From Amoebophrya sp. A120 (taxonomy: Eukaryota > Sar > Dinophyceae > Syndiniales > Amoebophryaceae), in contig CAJINV010000005.1 of assembly GCA_905178155.1 (NCBI GenBank), positions 3,651,253 through 3,715,252 of the forward strand: a stretch of 64,000 bases of DNA, written 5' to 3'. A program made the position numbers and the translations under genes. Under the pieces are notes generated by a model. The model ran no database searches. It had not been told where the DNA came from and saw nothing but the letters and a program-made list of their open reading frames with translations. Below are positions 21,491 through 32,427 of the stretch, one piece after another (within the stretch, counting starts at the first letter, position 1; each line of letters starts with the position of its first letter).

Positions 21491-23830
21491 GATTCCCCGC
21501 ACGGTAACTGTCGTTCTCAAGCTTCCACTTCTTCAGGTACATCTTGATTTCCTGAAAGGATGGATGTTGCAAGAAGGGTTATAGAAGTTTAAAAAGTATA
21601 AAAGTTGGAGACACAGTAGTGAGTTTTCGCTTCCTGCTGCACCACCTGTGTCTGCTACTGCTACTCAGACTTCTCACCAACAAGAAGTATAAGAATCGAT
21701 GTACAAAAACAGCAAAAACAAGTTCACTGACTTTCTCGTTCACGCGTTTTGTTTCTACCATGCCCACTAGCACAGAAATAAACAATAGGGCGGTAAAATC
21801 GGAAGCAAGAGGGGCTTGAATCTGTATACATTCATTTACCTTCCACTGCTCCTTCGTGATGGCCTGTCCCGTTGGGTCTAGGATGAACAAAGGTGGGTTA
21901 CATTCGTCTGACCCTAACCCCCGCTAGTGCCCACCCACTAGCGGGGGTTTATGTACTGGAAGAGACCAAAATAAAGCACAGAGAAACTTCAAATTTTCAG
22001 GAAAGGAGTGTGGAGAACCAACTAGCGGGGGTTAGAACTTTTTGGAAAACAGACAACCTAACCCACCCTTGTTCGTCGGATCCAAATCATGGCGCTTCAC
22101 ATCGCCGGGTGGGCTCCGGCGATCAGGGTCGGCGAGCCTCCAAAGACATCAACTACAGAACAGATCTGCAGCGTACCACCCAGAATAAAATATGCCACCA
22201 TGGTATGGGGCGCGGATTAATATCGCGCACCAGGCCATGCTGCAGAGCCCTACTCCCGACGGAAAACTAAAGGGCTACAATGCGAATTTCGCACCCGCCA
22301 TGCCGCGCGAAGGGTGAAATGGGACTGGGCATAACAAGTCACGACACAATACCTTGAGCCAAAAGCCTCCCACTGCAACACGCTTGACATCGATTTCATA
22401 ATCCACAAGTCTCAATAAGCGACGCTTCAGGTTGACATCAGTGCACTGAATGCCGAAAACCTGTCGCGCCAGATCTGCACACACTTAATTGAGACTTGTG
22501 GACTACAAGATCAATGTGTCAAAGCTTGCGATGTCGGCACTTTGGCTCAAGGTGCAATGGCGTGAGTTGCTACGCCCAATCCCTTTTCACCCCTCACGCG
22601 GATTGACAACCACAGCGACGCACCCAGGGGCCGCCCGCGTGGAGGACACGCATGCAGGAATTTTTGGCCCCCTAGATACAACCGGAAAAGTGCTTTTCTG
22701 TTCCCTCACCACGAGCGGCTTTATCCAGCATTTTACTTCTCCATGTGATGCCGCTTTTTCGCCTTGTTTCGCGCCCTAGTTTTTCTGTTTGTGATTTTTC
22801 AAACCGAAGCAACTGCCACGACCTACTTGCGGCCCCGCTTTGCCCTTTGGTTTTTGCGCTGGAACCCGCGTCAAAAAGTAGAATTGTGACCCCGTGCGTA
22901 AATTGAGGCTTTTGAAGTACCTTCCACTGCTCCTTCGTGATGGCCTGTCCCGTTGGGTCGCACAAGTCTGCTTCGTACTTCATTTTTGATTTTTTCTCCC
23001 ACAAAGATTCGACCGGTCCGTTTCTGTTTTTCTGCCTTCGAATCTCGTTGTTGTAGGCGTCGAACTGGTATGCAGCGCAAAAGTGTACTATCGTGCTCGT
23101 ACTTTGTTTTTGCAATGTTACTGCATGACAAATCATCTTCTTCTACTACCTCGCGTGAGACACAAATGCCATTTTTCTCTCTGTAAAAATTTGTGATGCA
23201 AAAAATCAGTACTAGCGCAATATTACGTTTGCAATGCGTAACTGGATTACAAACTCGTTCTTGTACTTGATCTCCAGCATTTTCGAAAACGTCGCCAGCC
23301 ACCACATCCGGTAACTAAACTCATGGATTCCGGTATGCTTTTGGATGTCCTTTTCACCATTACAGAAGTTTTGTTTCGAAACTTTCTGAAAGAAAAGGTA
23401 TCGTCCATGTACTTAGGTAGGTTTCTGCTCTTGAAGAAAGTTGTTGGCTTGATGCATTTAGACGAGGAAGATGGTTCAATATCTTCATGGTTGAAGATGA
23501 TTCCTTTGTTCTCAAAAATGCAACGTAATGTAGTTCTCGGATGGTGAAAAACATCCAATCGCATATTGGGTGCACGATCCAAAAGTTTGCGCTTGGGTCT
23601 GTTTTGATTATTTTTGTTTCGAGGGACGACGAGCGCAAACATTGTAGTGCTGAGTTACAGGATACTATGCAGGCAGAGCGGCAACAAAAGCAAAAGTATT
23701 GACGATGAAGTAGATGATCCGTATAATAATGTACACCAACTTTACCCTCTTCCACGTCTCCGAGGTGTAGAATTGCAACGACTCGTATCCTTTGGAAACT
23801 CGCCCAAGCCGACGAAGCCTTCATGATCAT
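21491..23830 (-). CDS. Unidentified, probable membrane protein (multi-exon, 5' end unresolved)
   Basis: Not recognised. Pieces that read as coding: an exon about 23644-23826 with YTSETWKRVKLVY followed by a hydrophobic segment (IIIRIIYFIVNTFAFVAAL, probable membrane helix); an exon ending at 23241 with HEFSYRMWWLATFSKMLEIK; an exon about 22918-23068 with FDAYNNEIRRQKNRNGPVES and DPTGQAITKEQWK; and a last exon about 21491-21552 with EIKMYLKKWKLENDSYRAG preceded by a CAG acceptor. The join at 23069-23240 is an introner. The DPTGQAITKEQWK exon end is duplicated at 21837-21878. Confidence 0.45.
21837..21878. repeat. 42-bp direct repeat, left copy
   Basis: Identical to 22918-22959. Encodes DPTGQAITKEQWK on the minus strand plus the first donor bases. 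It flanks a 1039-bp insertion. Confidence 0.85.
21879..22917. mobile_element. 1.04-kb insertion between 42-bp direct repeats
   Basis: Sequence interrupting a gene, flanked by the 42-bp repeats. It contains short hairpins of the word acccccgctagt (21905-22035) and an inverted pair of related coding-like fragments (22301-22418 and 22488-22605). It looks like a long-TSD insertion or a segmental duplication; no polymerase domain seen. Confidence 0.5.
22301..22605. repeat. Inverted pair of homologous coding-like fragments
   Basis: The minus strand at 22301-22418 reads LRLVDYEIDVKRVAVGGFWL then KV..RDLL.P.PFHPSRG. The plus strand at 22488-22605 reads LRLVDYKINVSKLAMSALWL then the same pattern. Many differences are third-codon changes (GAT/GAC, TAT/TAC, GCA/GCG, CCT/CCC, TCG/TCA), so both arms seem to derive from a translated family. 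The arms could fold into a long imperfect hairpin. Confidence 0.6.
22918..22959. repeat. 42-bp direct repeat, right copy
   Basis: Second copy of 21837-21878, in the same orientation, contiguous with the upstream part of the exon (KYEADLC then DPTGQAITKEQWK). Confidence 0.85.
23069..23240. mobile_element. Introner in the unidentified membrane-protein gene (TSD actgg)
   Basis: 172 bp. Ends TATGCAGCGCAAAAGTG and (inverted) TACGCATTGCAAACG. Exact TSD actgg. Removal joins EIKYKNEFVIQ to FDAYNNEIRR in frame. Confidence 0.82.
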
Positions 23831-25040
23831 GAATAAACAAGTACTAGATGTAAAATTATAACTTTATTTTGTAGTGCAACGAACTGCTTGTTCTTCTGCT
23901 TACTCACTTACATCATTGTATTCAATTGAGGGCTTCATCCGGCGATGGCGCAGATTTTCTGTTGGATAGCTCGTAGGCAGTTACGCGAATCACCAAGATC
24001 CCCGATGGGTTTATAGTGAGGAAAAACACGGACACGAACAGGCATCCCTCTTCACTGAGTCACATGCATGACAAGACGTTTGGCGTTGGGACCTTCATCT
24101 CCTTCCCCACGAAAAATGATCTACAAGCATCAACTAGGCACCGGAAATTTTCACGCTGCTCGGAGTTGGAGTCTGCGCGACTGCTTGCACTGCTTCTATT
24201 TTTTACCAAAGGGCAATAATCTTGTTTGCGAAACAAGTCGTCGCGTGCAGGCAGTTGTTCGAGTGAAGTACTGGATGCAAGGGCGCTAGAAGTTTCTTCT
24301 TCACATAGTGGCGATTCTGGTACAGTACGGCTTCAGCTCCTCTGTAGGCTGCGGCTCCTCCACGAAACCAAGCTGTGGCGTTTTTTGAGAATTGAATTTG
24401 AAATCAAAATCGAAATATTAGATTATAGTTCCGCTCTGCAAGAACATTGTCGGTTTCTTTTCGTTACCACCGTGTCTGGTCTACTTCCGCTTCGTTCTAG
24501 TTCCGTGCCAGTTCTACTGCCTTTGCGGCGCCGTGTTCTTGGTACTCAAGAACATGGTGGAACAAACATTACTACACTGTAAATGCTCCTGCTATTGCTT
24601 CTCTATAAGTTGTAGCTTCCAAGTCTTTGAATGTCCTATTCTATCTGGATATTGTTCCATTGAACTACGTCATCTCATCTCGAAGAAGCACTAGAAACCT
24701 TCCTGGGATCCCCTGGCATCGTTGACTGGGTAAACTCCAACTTAGTTCTTCTATGCAATGCAAAAGCTACAGATACAGTGTTGTTCTCGCCTTCCCTTTT
24801 CGTGCCTTTGTCGCGCCGTATTCTGTGTCGTTGTATTGTGCACTGCAGTAATTGCCAATAATGCCAGACAGCGACGTCATCTGCGCCGAGTTGGCGCTAC
24901 AACTTGTTCCTGTCATCCTCTAACAGCAACATTGTGTTTTCGACGTTTGTTGCAAATTTCTTTCACCTCGTTCTTCATACTCCCGGTTCGTTGAGCTGTA
25001 ATTCAAAAATGCACCGAGCTAGCTACGACAGCTTGATGGG
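23831..25040. other. Intergenic region, no gene recognised
   Basis: About 1.2 kb. Short ORFs on both strands without recognisable motifs. No TIR element with a TSD was found by eye. Confidence 0.35.
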
Positions 25041-28000
25041 CATCAAGCCTCGTACGAGGGGTAGGTAGGAAACAAAGAGGAGCAGCACTGTATATAAATC
25101 GAAATATTTCCAGTTGGATACTTCGCCTTGAGGAACCCGGGGTTCGGATACCGCTCTACCGGGTGTATCAGCGGCCCGGCGATGCCGAACGGCGTGCCGC
25201 CGGCGGGCATCTTCGCGCCCTTCGCGACGGCCTTCTTCTGTGCGTAGTCCATCTTGTAACTCCCGCCACCATACATGCTGTAGGGGTCGCCAAACGCCGT
25301 GTTGCCCGGCGTGGGGGTGTTAAACTTGTTGAACGAAGAACCCGAAGACGCCCCACTCGATATGTTGTGACTACTCCCCGTGGCGCCGCCCGTCATACCG
25401 GGGTAGTACTGCCCGCCCCGGTGTTGGTTGTGGAACATGGCCTCGGCGGAGGAAACCTCGGACGGCGTATTGGGCATGTGCTGGCCGCCGGGCTTCATCC
25501 TTATGCAATACAAATTTACTCCTGTACACATACTACACGACCACGCGCCGACGTACAGAGAACTACATCATGACGATTGATTTTGCGAAGAACTTGTGGT
25601 TTACAGTGCTGTCTGCAAGAACGCTTGCACTTGTCATGCTTTACTTGGGTAAGGCCCGCAGCTTCTGTGAAACTTTTAATCGCGCAGCACATTCCTTGTT
25701 TTAAGCCTTCGAATGCCTAATCTAGGAAATCGCGTTCATTAGGTTTAAGCATTAAAATGCCTAAACTAAGAAGTCGCAATTTAAGCACTCGAATGCTTAA
25801 ACTCACGGAAACGCGGATTGCAATTTGCTCTAGCAAATTTTCGTTGCGTTCCTTCCGAGTGTTATCCAGAGCACACACCCAAGCGGCCCATTGGACCGCG
25901 CCTATTGGGGCTGGGTCAAGCAGGCCGTGCCTAGCTTCCGTAGCGGGGAACGGCCCACTCCACCACCACCTGGCCCCCAGGGCAAGACCCCCCAGAACCC
26001 CACCACCGGTGGTTGAATGGGGGGAACCGCGCCAGCCCCAGCCCCACTTGCCCCCACGGGGAAGACAGAAACAAGCGAAGCGGTATGCGTAGCAGGACGC
26101 GCCCCGCTGACGCCAAAACTTGATATCAACAGCGGCCACAGCAGTCCCCGTCGCGGGCTGTGATTCCCGACACGTCGTTTGGAGAAGCAGCACTGCCTAC
26201 AAACGGGCGGCAGGAGCGAGAAAAGCCGACCAGGAAAAGTGTGAGCGCGCGAGGAAGCGAAAACGTATACACGGAAGTAGACCCTTACGCTTCAGCACCA
26301 AATCCGCAGTAGACAAGAAAAGTGCGCCAGTGAAAACCCCTGTTCGACCCCGGAGGCACAAGCACCCCCATAGCAAGTTCCGGCACGACCATCCGGGTCA
26401 AAAATCACCAAGCGCCACCTATCACCAGAGAAAGTCAAAACCAAAGGTCGCAGTGACAGCGTTGTGGCCCCAAAGAGCATCCCCCCGAACAAGCCCGAAA
26501 CCCGGAAACGTCGTCCCCTACTAGCCCCCTTTGAGAGAAAAAGCAAAAGAAAAAGCAGTCCGCTGGGTAGCAAGACTTAGTCCAGTGTGGCGGCAAAGCG
26601 TCACCATCCCCCGGCCCTGAGTATAGATGCGGCCCTACGCACCAGTCCCCTCCCGGGACCTCCTATTTCCACATCTAGGAAAGCATGTCCCGCAAACACA
26701 GCGGCAATTGGCGGCGAGGTGTCGGCGGCAGCACCCTGCCGATAGGGATTGTCTTATCCACCACAGCCTGAGACAACAGCAACAGAGGACTACGAGGTAG
26801 TCGGCCGCCCCCACCTGAAGCAGAACCTGGCTCCCCCCAGGAGCTTGTGGTTTAAAGTTTGATTTTACGAAGAACTTGTGGTTTAAAAAAGTGCTGTATG
26901 CAAGAACACTTGCACTTGTCATCAAAATAGGATTTTTGAAAGCCAGTTTTAAGATGCAGAAACCGCATCTGCACGTCGTGTAGCTAGTCGTCCGGAAATA
27001 AACTTACTGTGGATAATCTTGTATCGTTGCGCACTGTACTCCGAGCCGGGCGTCCCGTCGGAGTCCGCGCCGCCGCTGGACAGAAAACTCCCCGGGGGCA
27101 TGTTGCCGCCACCTTTTGTATTAACATTCAAGGCGTGTGCTAATAAATCTAAACTCATTACAAAAATCTCACATGATCTGAATCAGATTTTCTTTGCATC
27201 GTTGTCACTGTCGTGCACAATCGGCATCTTCAGTCACGTCTTGGTGAGAGAGGTGGCCGTGGCGGTGGCCGGATGTGAGGGCACCCTCACATCTTTCCTG
27301 TAGTTGAAGAACGACCAGCAATCGTATAAACGAGCTAAAGTATTCAAAACTACACCATTATGATACCGAGTAAGTTCCCGCGGTAAGATCCGTCCGAAGC
27401 TCCATCCGAAGCGTTGCCATCCCCTCCCATGTTTATTCTCTTCGCACTCCCCGACCCCGACGAGGGTGTGCCACCTTGGTCGGAATAGATCCGACCCCGT
27501 TTATTACTTCTCTTGTTCTTATACTTCGCCTGTGGCTCGTCCTCGTCCTCCGAATTAAATCCCTTCGCCCTATTAAACAAGTAAAGAAAGATAAGCGACA
27601 TAATTTGTTCTCTAGTAGAAAGTCATGTAGTATAATTTGGTCATGTGGACAAGGAACTACTCCTGACATCACACCCGACTCGATAATTTCGATGCTTCGT
27701 CTATACGTCTGCGTATGTGCAATATGAAAACAAAATAAAAATCTAGTACATTTTGTCGGGTAAGTCGACGGACTTTGGCTTTTTCTCGGTGTATGGGTCG
27801 TCCGCACCGTCCCATTTTTGCCGGTTGTGATGCCCTTTTACCTGTTTCTATCCTCTGCAAAAACATCTGTATCGTCACAGCGACCCTCGTTGTACGCCTT
27901 GCAATAGTGATATATGTTGCTGAAGACAGAGGTAAGACCGTTTTTGTCCAAAAGATCTCCATGCGGTCTCGTTCTATTTGTACATATTCCGTGTCTGTGG

Positions 28001-30468
28001 ACAGTGACACTTTTATATTTTGTGTCTACTTGCGAATGCAAATTGATGGACGAGCATACAACCATCGTACTTGTTTACTACGAGAGCGATACTGATTCTC
28101 ATGATTTTGCAATGCATAGTCTCCTCAGGTCGTCGGCGCTGGAGTAGTTCGCGCCGCTCTGGGTCGGGTCCGTCACGACTATAGAAGCGTCAGGTTGCAG
28201 AATTAACAAAATCAAAATGGCAAAAGCTGTTGACGCATGAAACGCCAGACACAGCAAGGAACTGCCTGTCATGCGTTTAGGGTTTAATCTTCATCTTATA
28301 TTAGAGCTGCATCTGAAACCTGGCACTCCCATAACAATCGCCGGGAGCATTCCAGCCTGCTATGCAAGACAAATTTTCCGATTCCGCTCACGTACCACTA
28401 AAAATGCGATGTCAAATTATAATTGTAATCCTCGACCACGACAGCAGCACCAACCTACAACATACATGCCGCTTTTGATGCTGAATAGGAGTGGACTTGA
28501 ACAACCGGTGAAGCAGATTTTTCTTTTCGATGGATTCGGTCATGGTCTAGGTCTTGGTGGAGAATAGACACAAACAAGACAGAATCTGTACGTGTAGGGA
28601 TCGAAAGACTCTAGTGCTTCTGTGGATACCTGCGCTTCTTTTTCGATCAACTCCGGGCGCTTTTTTAGATTCGGGTCGTTATGCATTGCAAATATGTCTG
28701 GGTCCTCTGGGAGAGGCTGAGTCTGTGATGCTCCATCACGAGGTTGAAGACGACACGAAAATCTGTACTTTTGCAGGAGTGGCAATAAAAGCTACCCACT
28801 TTGTGTCACCTGAAGACGAAGTTCTTTCTCATGCAGAATTATAGGCATCGAGGAGGAGGAGGCTTCACAATTATAGGGCTCCTGGTGCATTTTCACAAAC
28901 GAGGGCTGGTGCATTTTCACAAACGAACAACCTGACACTTTTCTAGTAGACGACCCAGACGTATAAGTTGCACTGCATAGTCGCCCCCGCCGAGCAATCC
29001 TTCAGTCTTATCCATGTCCTTCGCCTTCAGCTGCTATGACAGTGCACAACTTCCCCTCTATCGCATGGACAGCAATACAAAACCCCGCATGACCATAAGT
29101 TCACGCGCACGCGCTTAAAAATACAGCTACATACTGTTTGGGCTTCAAACAGTATGACCCAGCAGCGCTTGCGCTTGGTCTTGGATTTGGAATCTTGCAT
29201 GACAAATGAGGAAGAGGGGAACGACGACGAGTTGTGCACTCTCATAGCAGCGCGTCTTCATTCCGAAGCGTCTGCCCCCGCCGCCAGTCCGGGTCCGCGT
29301 CTTGTACGGTCCCGATCTGCCTCACCTTGTATCAAAACCAAAAGGAAAAAATCCCCCCTCCCCATATCCAAACGAAATTTCTGATGCTGGATTTGGATAC
29401 ACAAATCAGATTTGTGTTGCAGAAAGGCATTGCGGCCAGATCCCCAGGCTAGGTGGGGGTGTATGGGTCTAGTTGCTCAGCATGGCAAACGGCCCCCCTT
29501 CAGGCCCAACGGCATGACAAATCGCCTCCAAAAATATAGAGGAAGCTGCTGCCCTTGTCTTCTTGCAAGACAAATGTGATTTGTATCCTCAAATCAGCAT
29601 TGTATTGAATACAAATTTCCGGAGACATATCTTTTCAATATGGGGAGGGGGGATTTTGCCTATCAATACCTGGTCGGGACTCATCACGCTCACATTCAGC
29701 GGTGGCGACCCGGGCCCACCGTACATTGGGTCAAACAGTGCACGCTGGGGCTGGTTCGAGGGAGCCCCTTGCCGGATATTGATCCGATCCGCGGACGAAA
29801 ACCCGGGATTGCCGTGAAGTCGCGGCTGCCCCTCCGCGGGGGTGACTTCGTCGATGCGCATAAGGTATGCATTGCAAAAAATACTTATATCGCATCTTCA
29901 GTAGGATAAATGGCATGACATCAATTTCATTCGTGCAGTAGATGAATGATGAACATCTAAACTATAAAATCATGCACAATTAGTACTACACTCAGCTGCG
30001 GTAGCAGAAGATTTTGATTTTTTTTCTGGGATGATAGATGCTGCAGCAAAGATATTAGATGCACAAATTTATGGAAGTAGTGCGATACCCTAATTTTGCA
30101 TCCATCGTGCATATCATGTTCATGCGGTGCTGGCCGCCTGGCGTGAGCGTGTCGGGGAACACTTGCGGCACCGGATTACCCTGCGCATCGGTGGTCCAAT
30201 CCCGTGGACGGAATTGCGGGTTCGCGTTGGGGACGTAGGTTGCATCGGCCGGCGGATTGATGGACAATCGCGCGGGAAGTGGGGGGGACGAGGACTTCGG
30301 TTGCGGGGGCCGGGGCGGGGGGTCCGGGCTAAATCCGGGATACCCCATCCACTGGCCATTCTCGTCTCGCTCGGGGTACAGGTTGTTTGTTGTCCCGGGG
30401 GAGCTTGCGTTGCCGCCGGGACCACGCTGGTTGTTATTACCACCGGTGGAAGAAGAGGAAGGCTGCAT
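25028..30468 (-). CDS. Low-complexity Gly/Ser/Asn/Pro-rich protein, multi-exon
   Basis: Not assignable to a family. Exon 1 starts at ATG 30468 (MQPSSSSTGGNNNQRGPGG). Later exons include GFSSADRINIRQGAPSNQPQ (about 29669-29858), VRQIGTVQDADPDWRRGQ (up to 29329), KAKDMDKTEGLLGGGD (about 28981-29030), PNLKKRPELIEKEAQVSTEA (about 28590-28679), DPTQSGANYSSADDLRR (about 28115-28180), a Lys/Asp-rich piece near 27745-27835, a Gly/Asp/Ser piece near 27380-27560, GTPGSEYSAQRYK (27016-27115) and a last large exon (about 25120-25501, SFNKFNTPTPGNTAFG). It looks intrinsically disordered. Joins across four TSD elements keep frame; others are unresolved. Confidence 0.5.
25502..27015. mobile_element. Long introner (1.5 kb) with internal direct repeats (TSD atcct/atctt)
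   Basis: Ends TATGCAATACAAATTTACTC and (inverted) TATCCACAGTAAGTTTATTT belong to the same TIR family as 41260-41417. The 5-bp TSD has one mismatch. Removal joins SAQRYK to MKPGGQHMPN in frame. Near each end lies a copy of a roughly 60-bp imperfect direct repeat (25578-25640 and 26861-26924, core cgaagaacttgtggttta). The interior (about 25,700-26,830) is GC-rich and looks like a second insertion inside a short element. Confidence 0.65.
28680..28980. mobile_element. Introner, decayed TCTGGGTCTGG family (TSD gtcgt/gtcgc)
   Basis: 301 bp. Ends TATGCATTGCAAATATG + TCTGGGTC and (inverted) TATGCAGTGCAACTTATACG + TCTGGGTC. TSD with one mismatch. Removal joins GLLGGGD to PNLKKRPELI in frame. Confidence 0.75.
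29330..29668. mobile_element. Introner, CCCCCCTCCCC family (TSD ccttg/cctgg)
   Basis: 339 bp. TIR core AAATCCCCCCTCCCCATAT; outer ends TATCAAAACC.. and TATTGATAGG.. (inverted). TSD with one mismatch. In the gene sense the flank is CCAGG/CAAGG, so GT-AG removal is possible (CAG|GTATTG...ACAAG|GTG). It joins VMSPDQ to VRQIGTVQDA. Confidence 0.8.
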
Positions 30469-30930
30469 TTTTGTGCTTTATTTGGTCCTTCGTGTTACCT
30501 CACTTCGTTACAGCTCATAGCTCATCTCCACTAAAACTAATGGACAAAAATGCTCCTTGTCCAGATCTTCAATTTTATTCGACTGCAGTGAAAAAAACTC
30601 TTCTTCCTGTTTTTCCGCCCTTTTGTCTTGGTTTAAAAAGAGCATAATTCTTTTAGCAATGCAGAGGACGAGGCGCAACAGTTTATCAATGCGGCGGATG
30701 TTGAAGGGGGGAGCAGATTGGAGAACATAAGTGGTACTACTTGCAAGAGACGACGACTTTCCTCAGAAAATCGATATATCGACTTGATGTCCTGCATGAC
30801 GCCAGCAGGCTGCGTCGTCTACTCATTGTCTCAGAACACCAAATAATTGGATAGAGATACTGAGCTCTCAAAATCGGGCGTGAAATACAAAATGTTCCTA
30901 GAACTACCAAATATAGCCGCCGGGGCGGAG

Positions 30931-31633
30931 GTAGTGAGGTCGTGGGCGTTTTCTTGCCGGCCGTCGCTTTGGCCGCGGCTGTGCTTTTCCTGGGTTCGCC
31001 ATACCGTCGTGAGTAACGTTAGGCCGCACGGTATGGCGGCCGCTTTATAAACGTCGCAAATTTTGGCAAATTCCCGATATTCCTTTCCGAAAGCCAGCCC
31101 CCATGCTATGGGGCCGATCCGGGTGCCACAGGGGGCGCCCAAAAAGCGAAGGGAAGTCGGGCCCTCAGCATGCGGGTTGGCTTTGCGCGTCTGGCGCGCT
31201 TTTGCTTTTTTGCGTTTTTACTTTTCGCGCCGGCGCTTTTTGCAAAGCTTCCCAGGCTCTGAAACCGGCGAAAATTCGGCCGCTTTCGCGGCCGCCCAAA
31301 ATGCTCCGAAATCGCGGCCGTGCCGTGCTGTTTCGCTGTTCTGATTTTGGGCGCGTTTTTTTCGCGCCCCTTTTTGGGCGCCCCAAACCGCCAGAAACTA
31401 AGGCGGTGGGCGCCTCAGAAGGGCGTCCCCTTTGCTGGCTTGTCTGCGTCGTTTTACCCAGCGGCGATCGATAGAATCCGCTGGCGATTCGGTGCCGACA
31501 CAGCCAAAGCTGCTTGATAATTGAAAATTTTTTATGTCCAAAAACGCTTCCCGCCGCTTAAAAACTGCCGGTCGTTTTTCAGGGTATATGGCAAAAAAAC
31601 TCCCCGGTTAGAACCGTTCGGTGACCTCACTAC
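30931..31633. mobile_element. GC-rich TIR element (703 bp)
   Basis: Perfect 11-bp TIRs gtagtgaggtc / gacctcactac at the two ends. Inside each is a related word (gttttcttgccgg near the left, and gttttTTTGCCat inverted near the right). Interior strongly GC-rich, with no transposase motif. About 320 bp of the right half (31305-31630) recurs inverted at 47925-48250. Probably a non-autonomous DNA element. Confidence 0.65.
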
Positions 31634-32427
31634 ATACAATGCGTAGTCCAGTAAGTCCGCTGTAGGCAATCATGAAGCAGAATTAGTGGAGTGCTTACTT
31701 AATTCACTACAAGAATTTTTGACACACACTACCGGTATTCTTTCTAGGAGGCAACGAGCAACTCACAGGCTCGAGGCTGATTCACCACTCCGAGTAGAAG
31801 ATCCACTCAATTTTCATCTTCAACATCATCTCAGCAAGACTTATGAAGATTTACTCTTTAAGTGTAACGTGACAACAGTCACCTCTCTCTCTCCTCTACG
31901 ACGAGACCACGAATAAGTGCTTTCTTTAGATCACCAATGCGAGTCGATCGATGAGCCCGGGACGAGGGATGAACGGCATCGATTTCATCAGACTAGCAGG
32001 GAGCCGAACAACATAGCGCGCGCTTCAAAATGCTCAAGCGTCCGCCCTCCGCACGACAAATCCTACGTTTGTTCACGGAAAATACATATACAACACAACT
32101 TCGCTGGCGTAAAACTTAGGTACACGGTCAGAAAATAATCTACTCCGGGGGCGGGGGGGAGTTGGTGAGAAGTCTTAACTTTGAGACTATGATCATCTTC
32201 GACTCCTTTGCTTGCGACACTGCGGGGTAATACTTAAGTGGTGTTCTCGTCTTGGGGAAGACACAAAGAACACGAATGAATTGAGGGTCGGGATGGTATT
32301 ACTTCGTAAGTAGGAAAGCGCGGCGCTCCGAAGTACTTGTGAGGTGGTCGTGAAAAGGGTGGACACAGGCGCCGCTGCGGATGCGTTGTCCTCAACATGA
32401 TCTGCAGCTCGTAGTACATCTGAGCGG
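31634..32427. other. Intergenic region downstream of RER1
   Basis: No supported gene. It contains the short tract ccgggggcggggggg near 32146 and small ORFs without motifs. Confidence 0.35.

Noticed and set aside
20878-21492. Plus-strand 204-codon ORF across the H4 introner
   Set aside because: It overlaps the H4 exon antisense and the element, with no recognisable features.
22340-22560. Two sites ending TTTGGCTCAAG followed by GT, resembling an SL-RNA gene donor
   Set aside because: Only the last 11-12 bases match the spliced leader, the 5' part differs, and both sites lie in the coding-like inverted fragments, where WLKV is encoded by this sequence.
31063-31517. GC-rich ORFs at 31 kb and their counterpart at 48 kb
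   Set aside because: The shared frame (LGAFFSRPFLGAPNRQK) exists because the DNA is duplicated; there is no start context, domain or codon signal.
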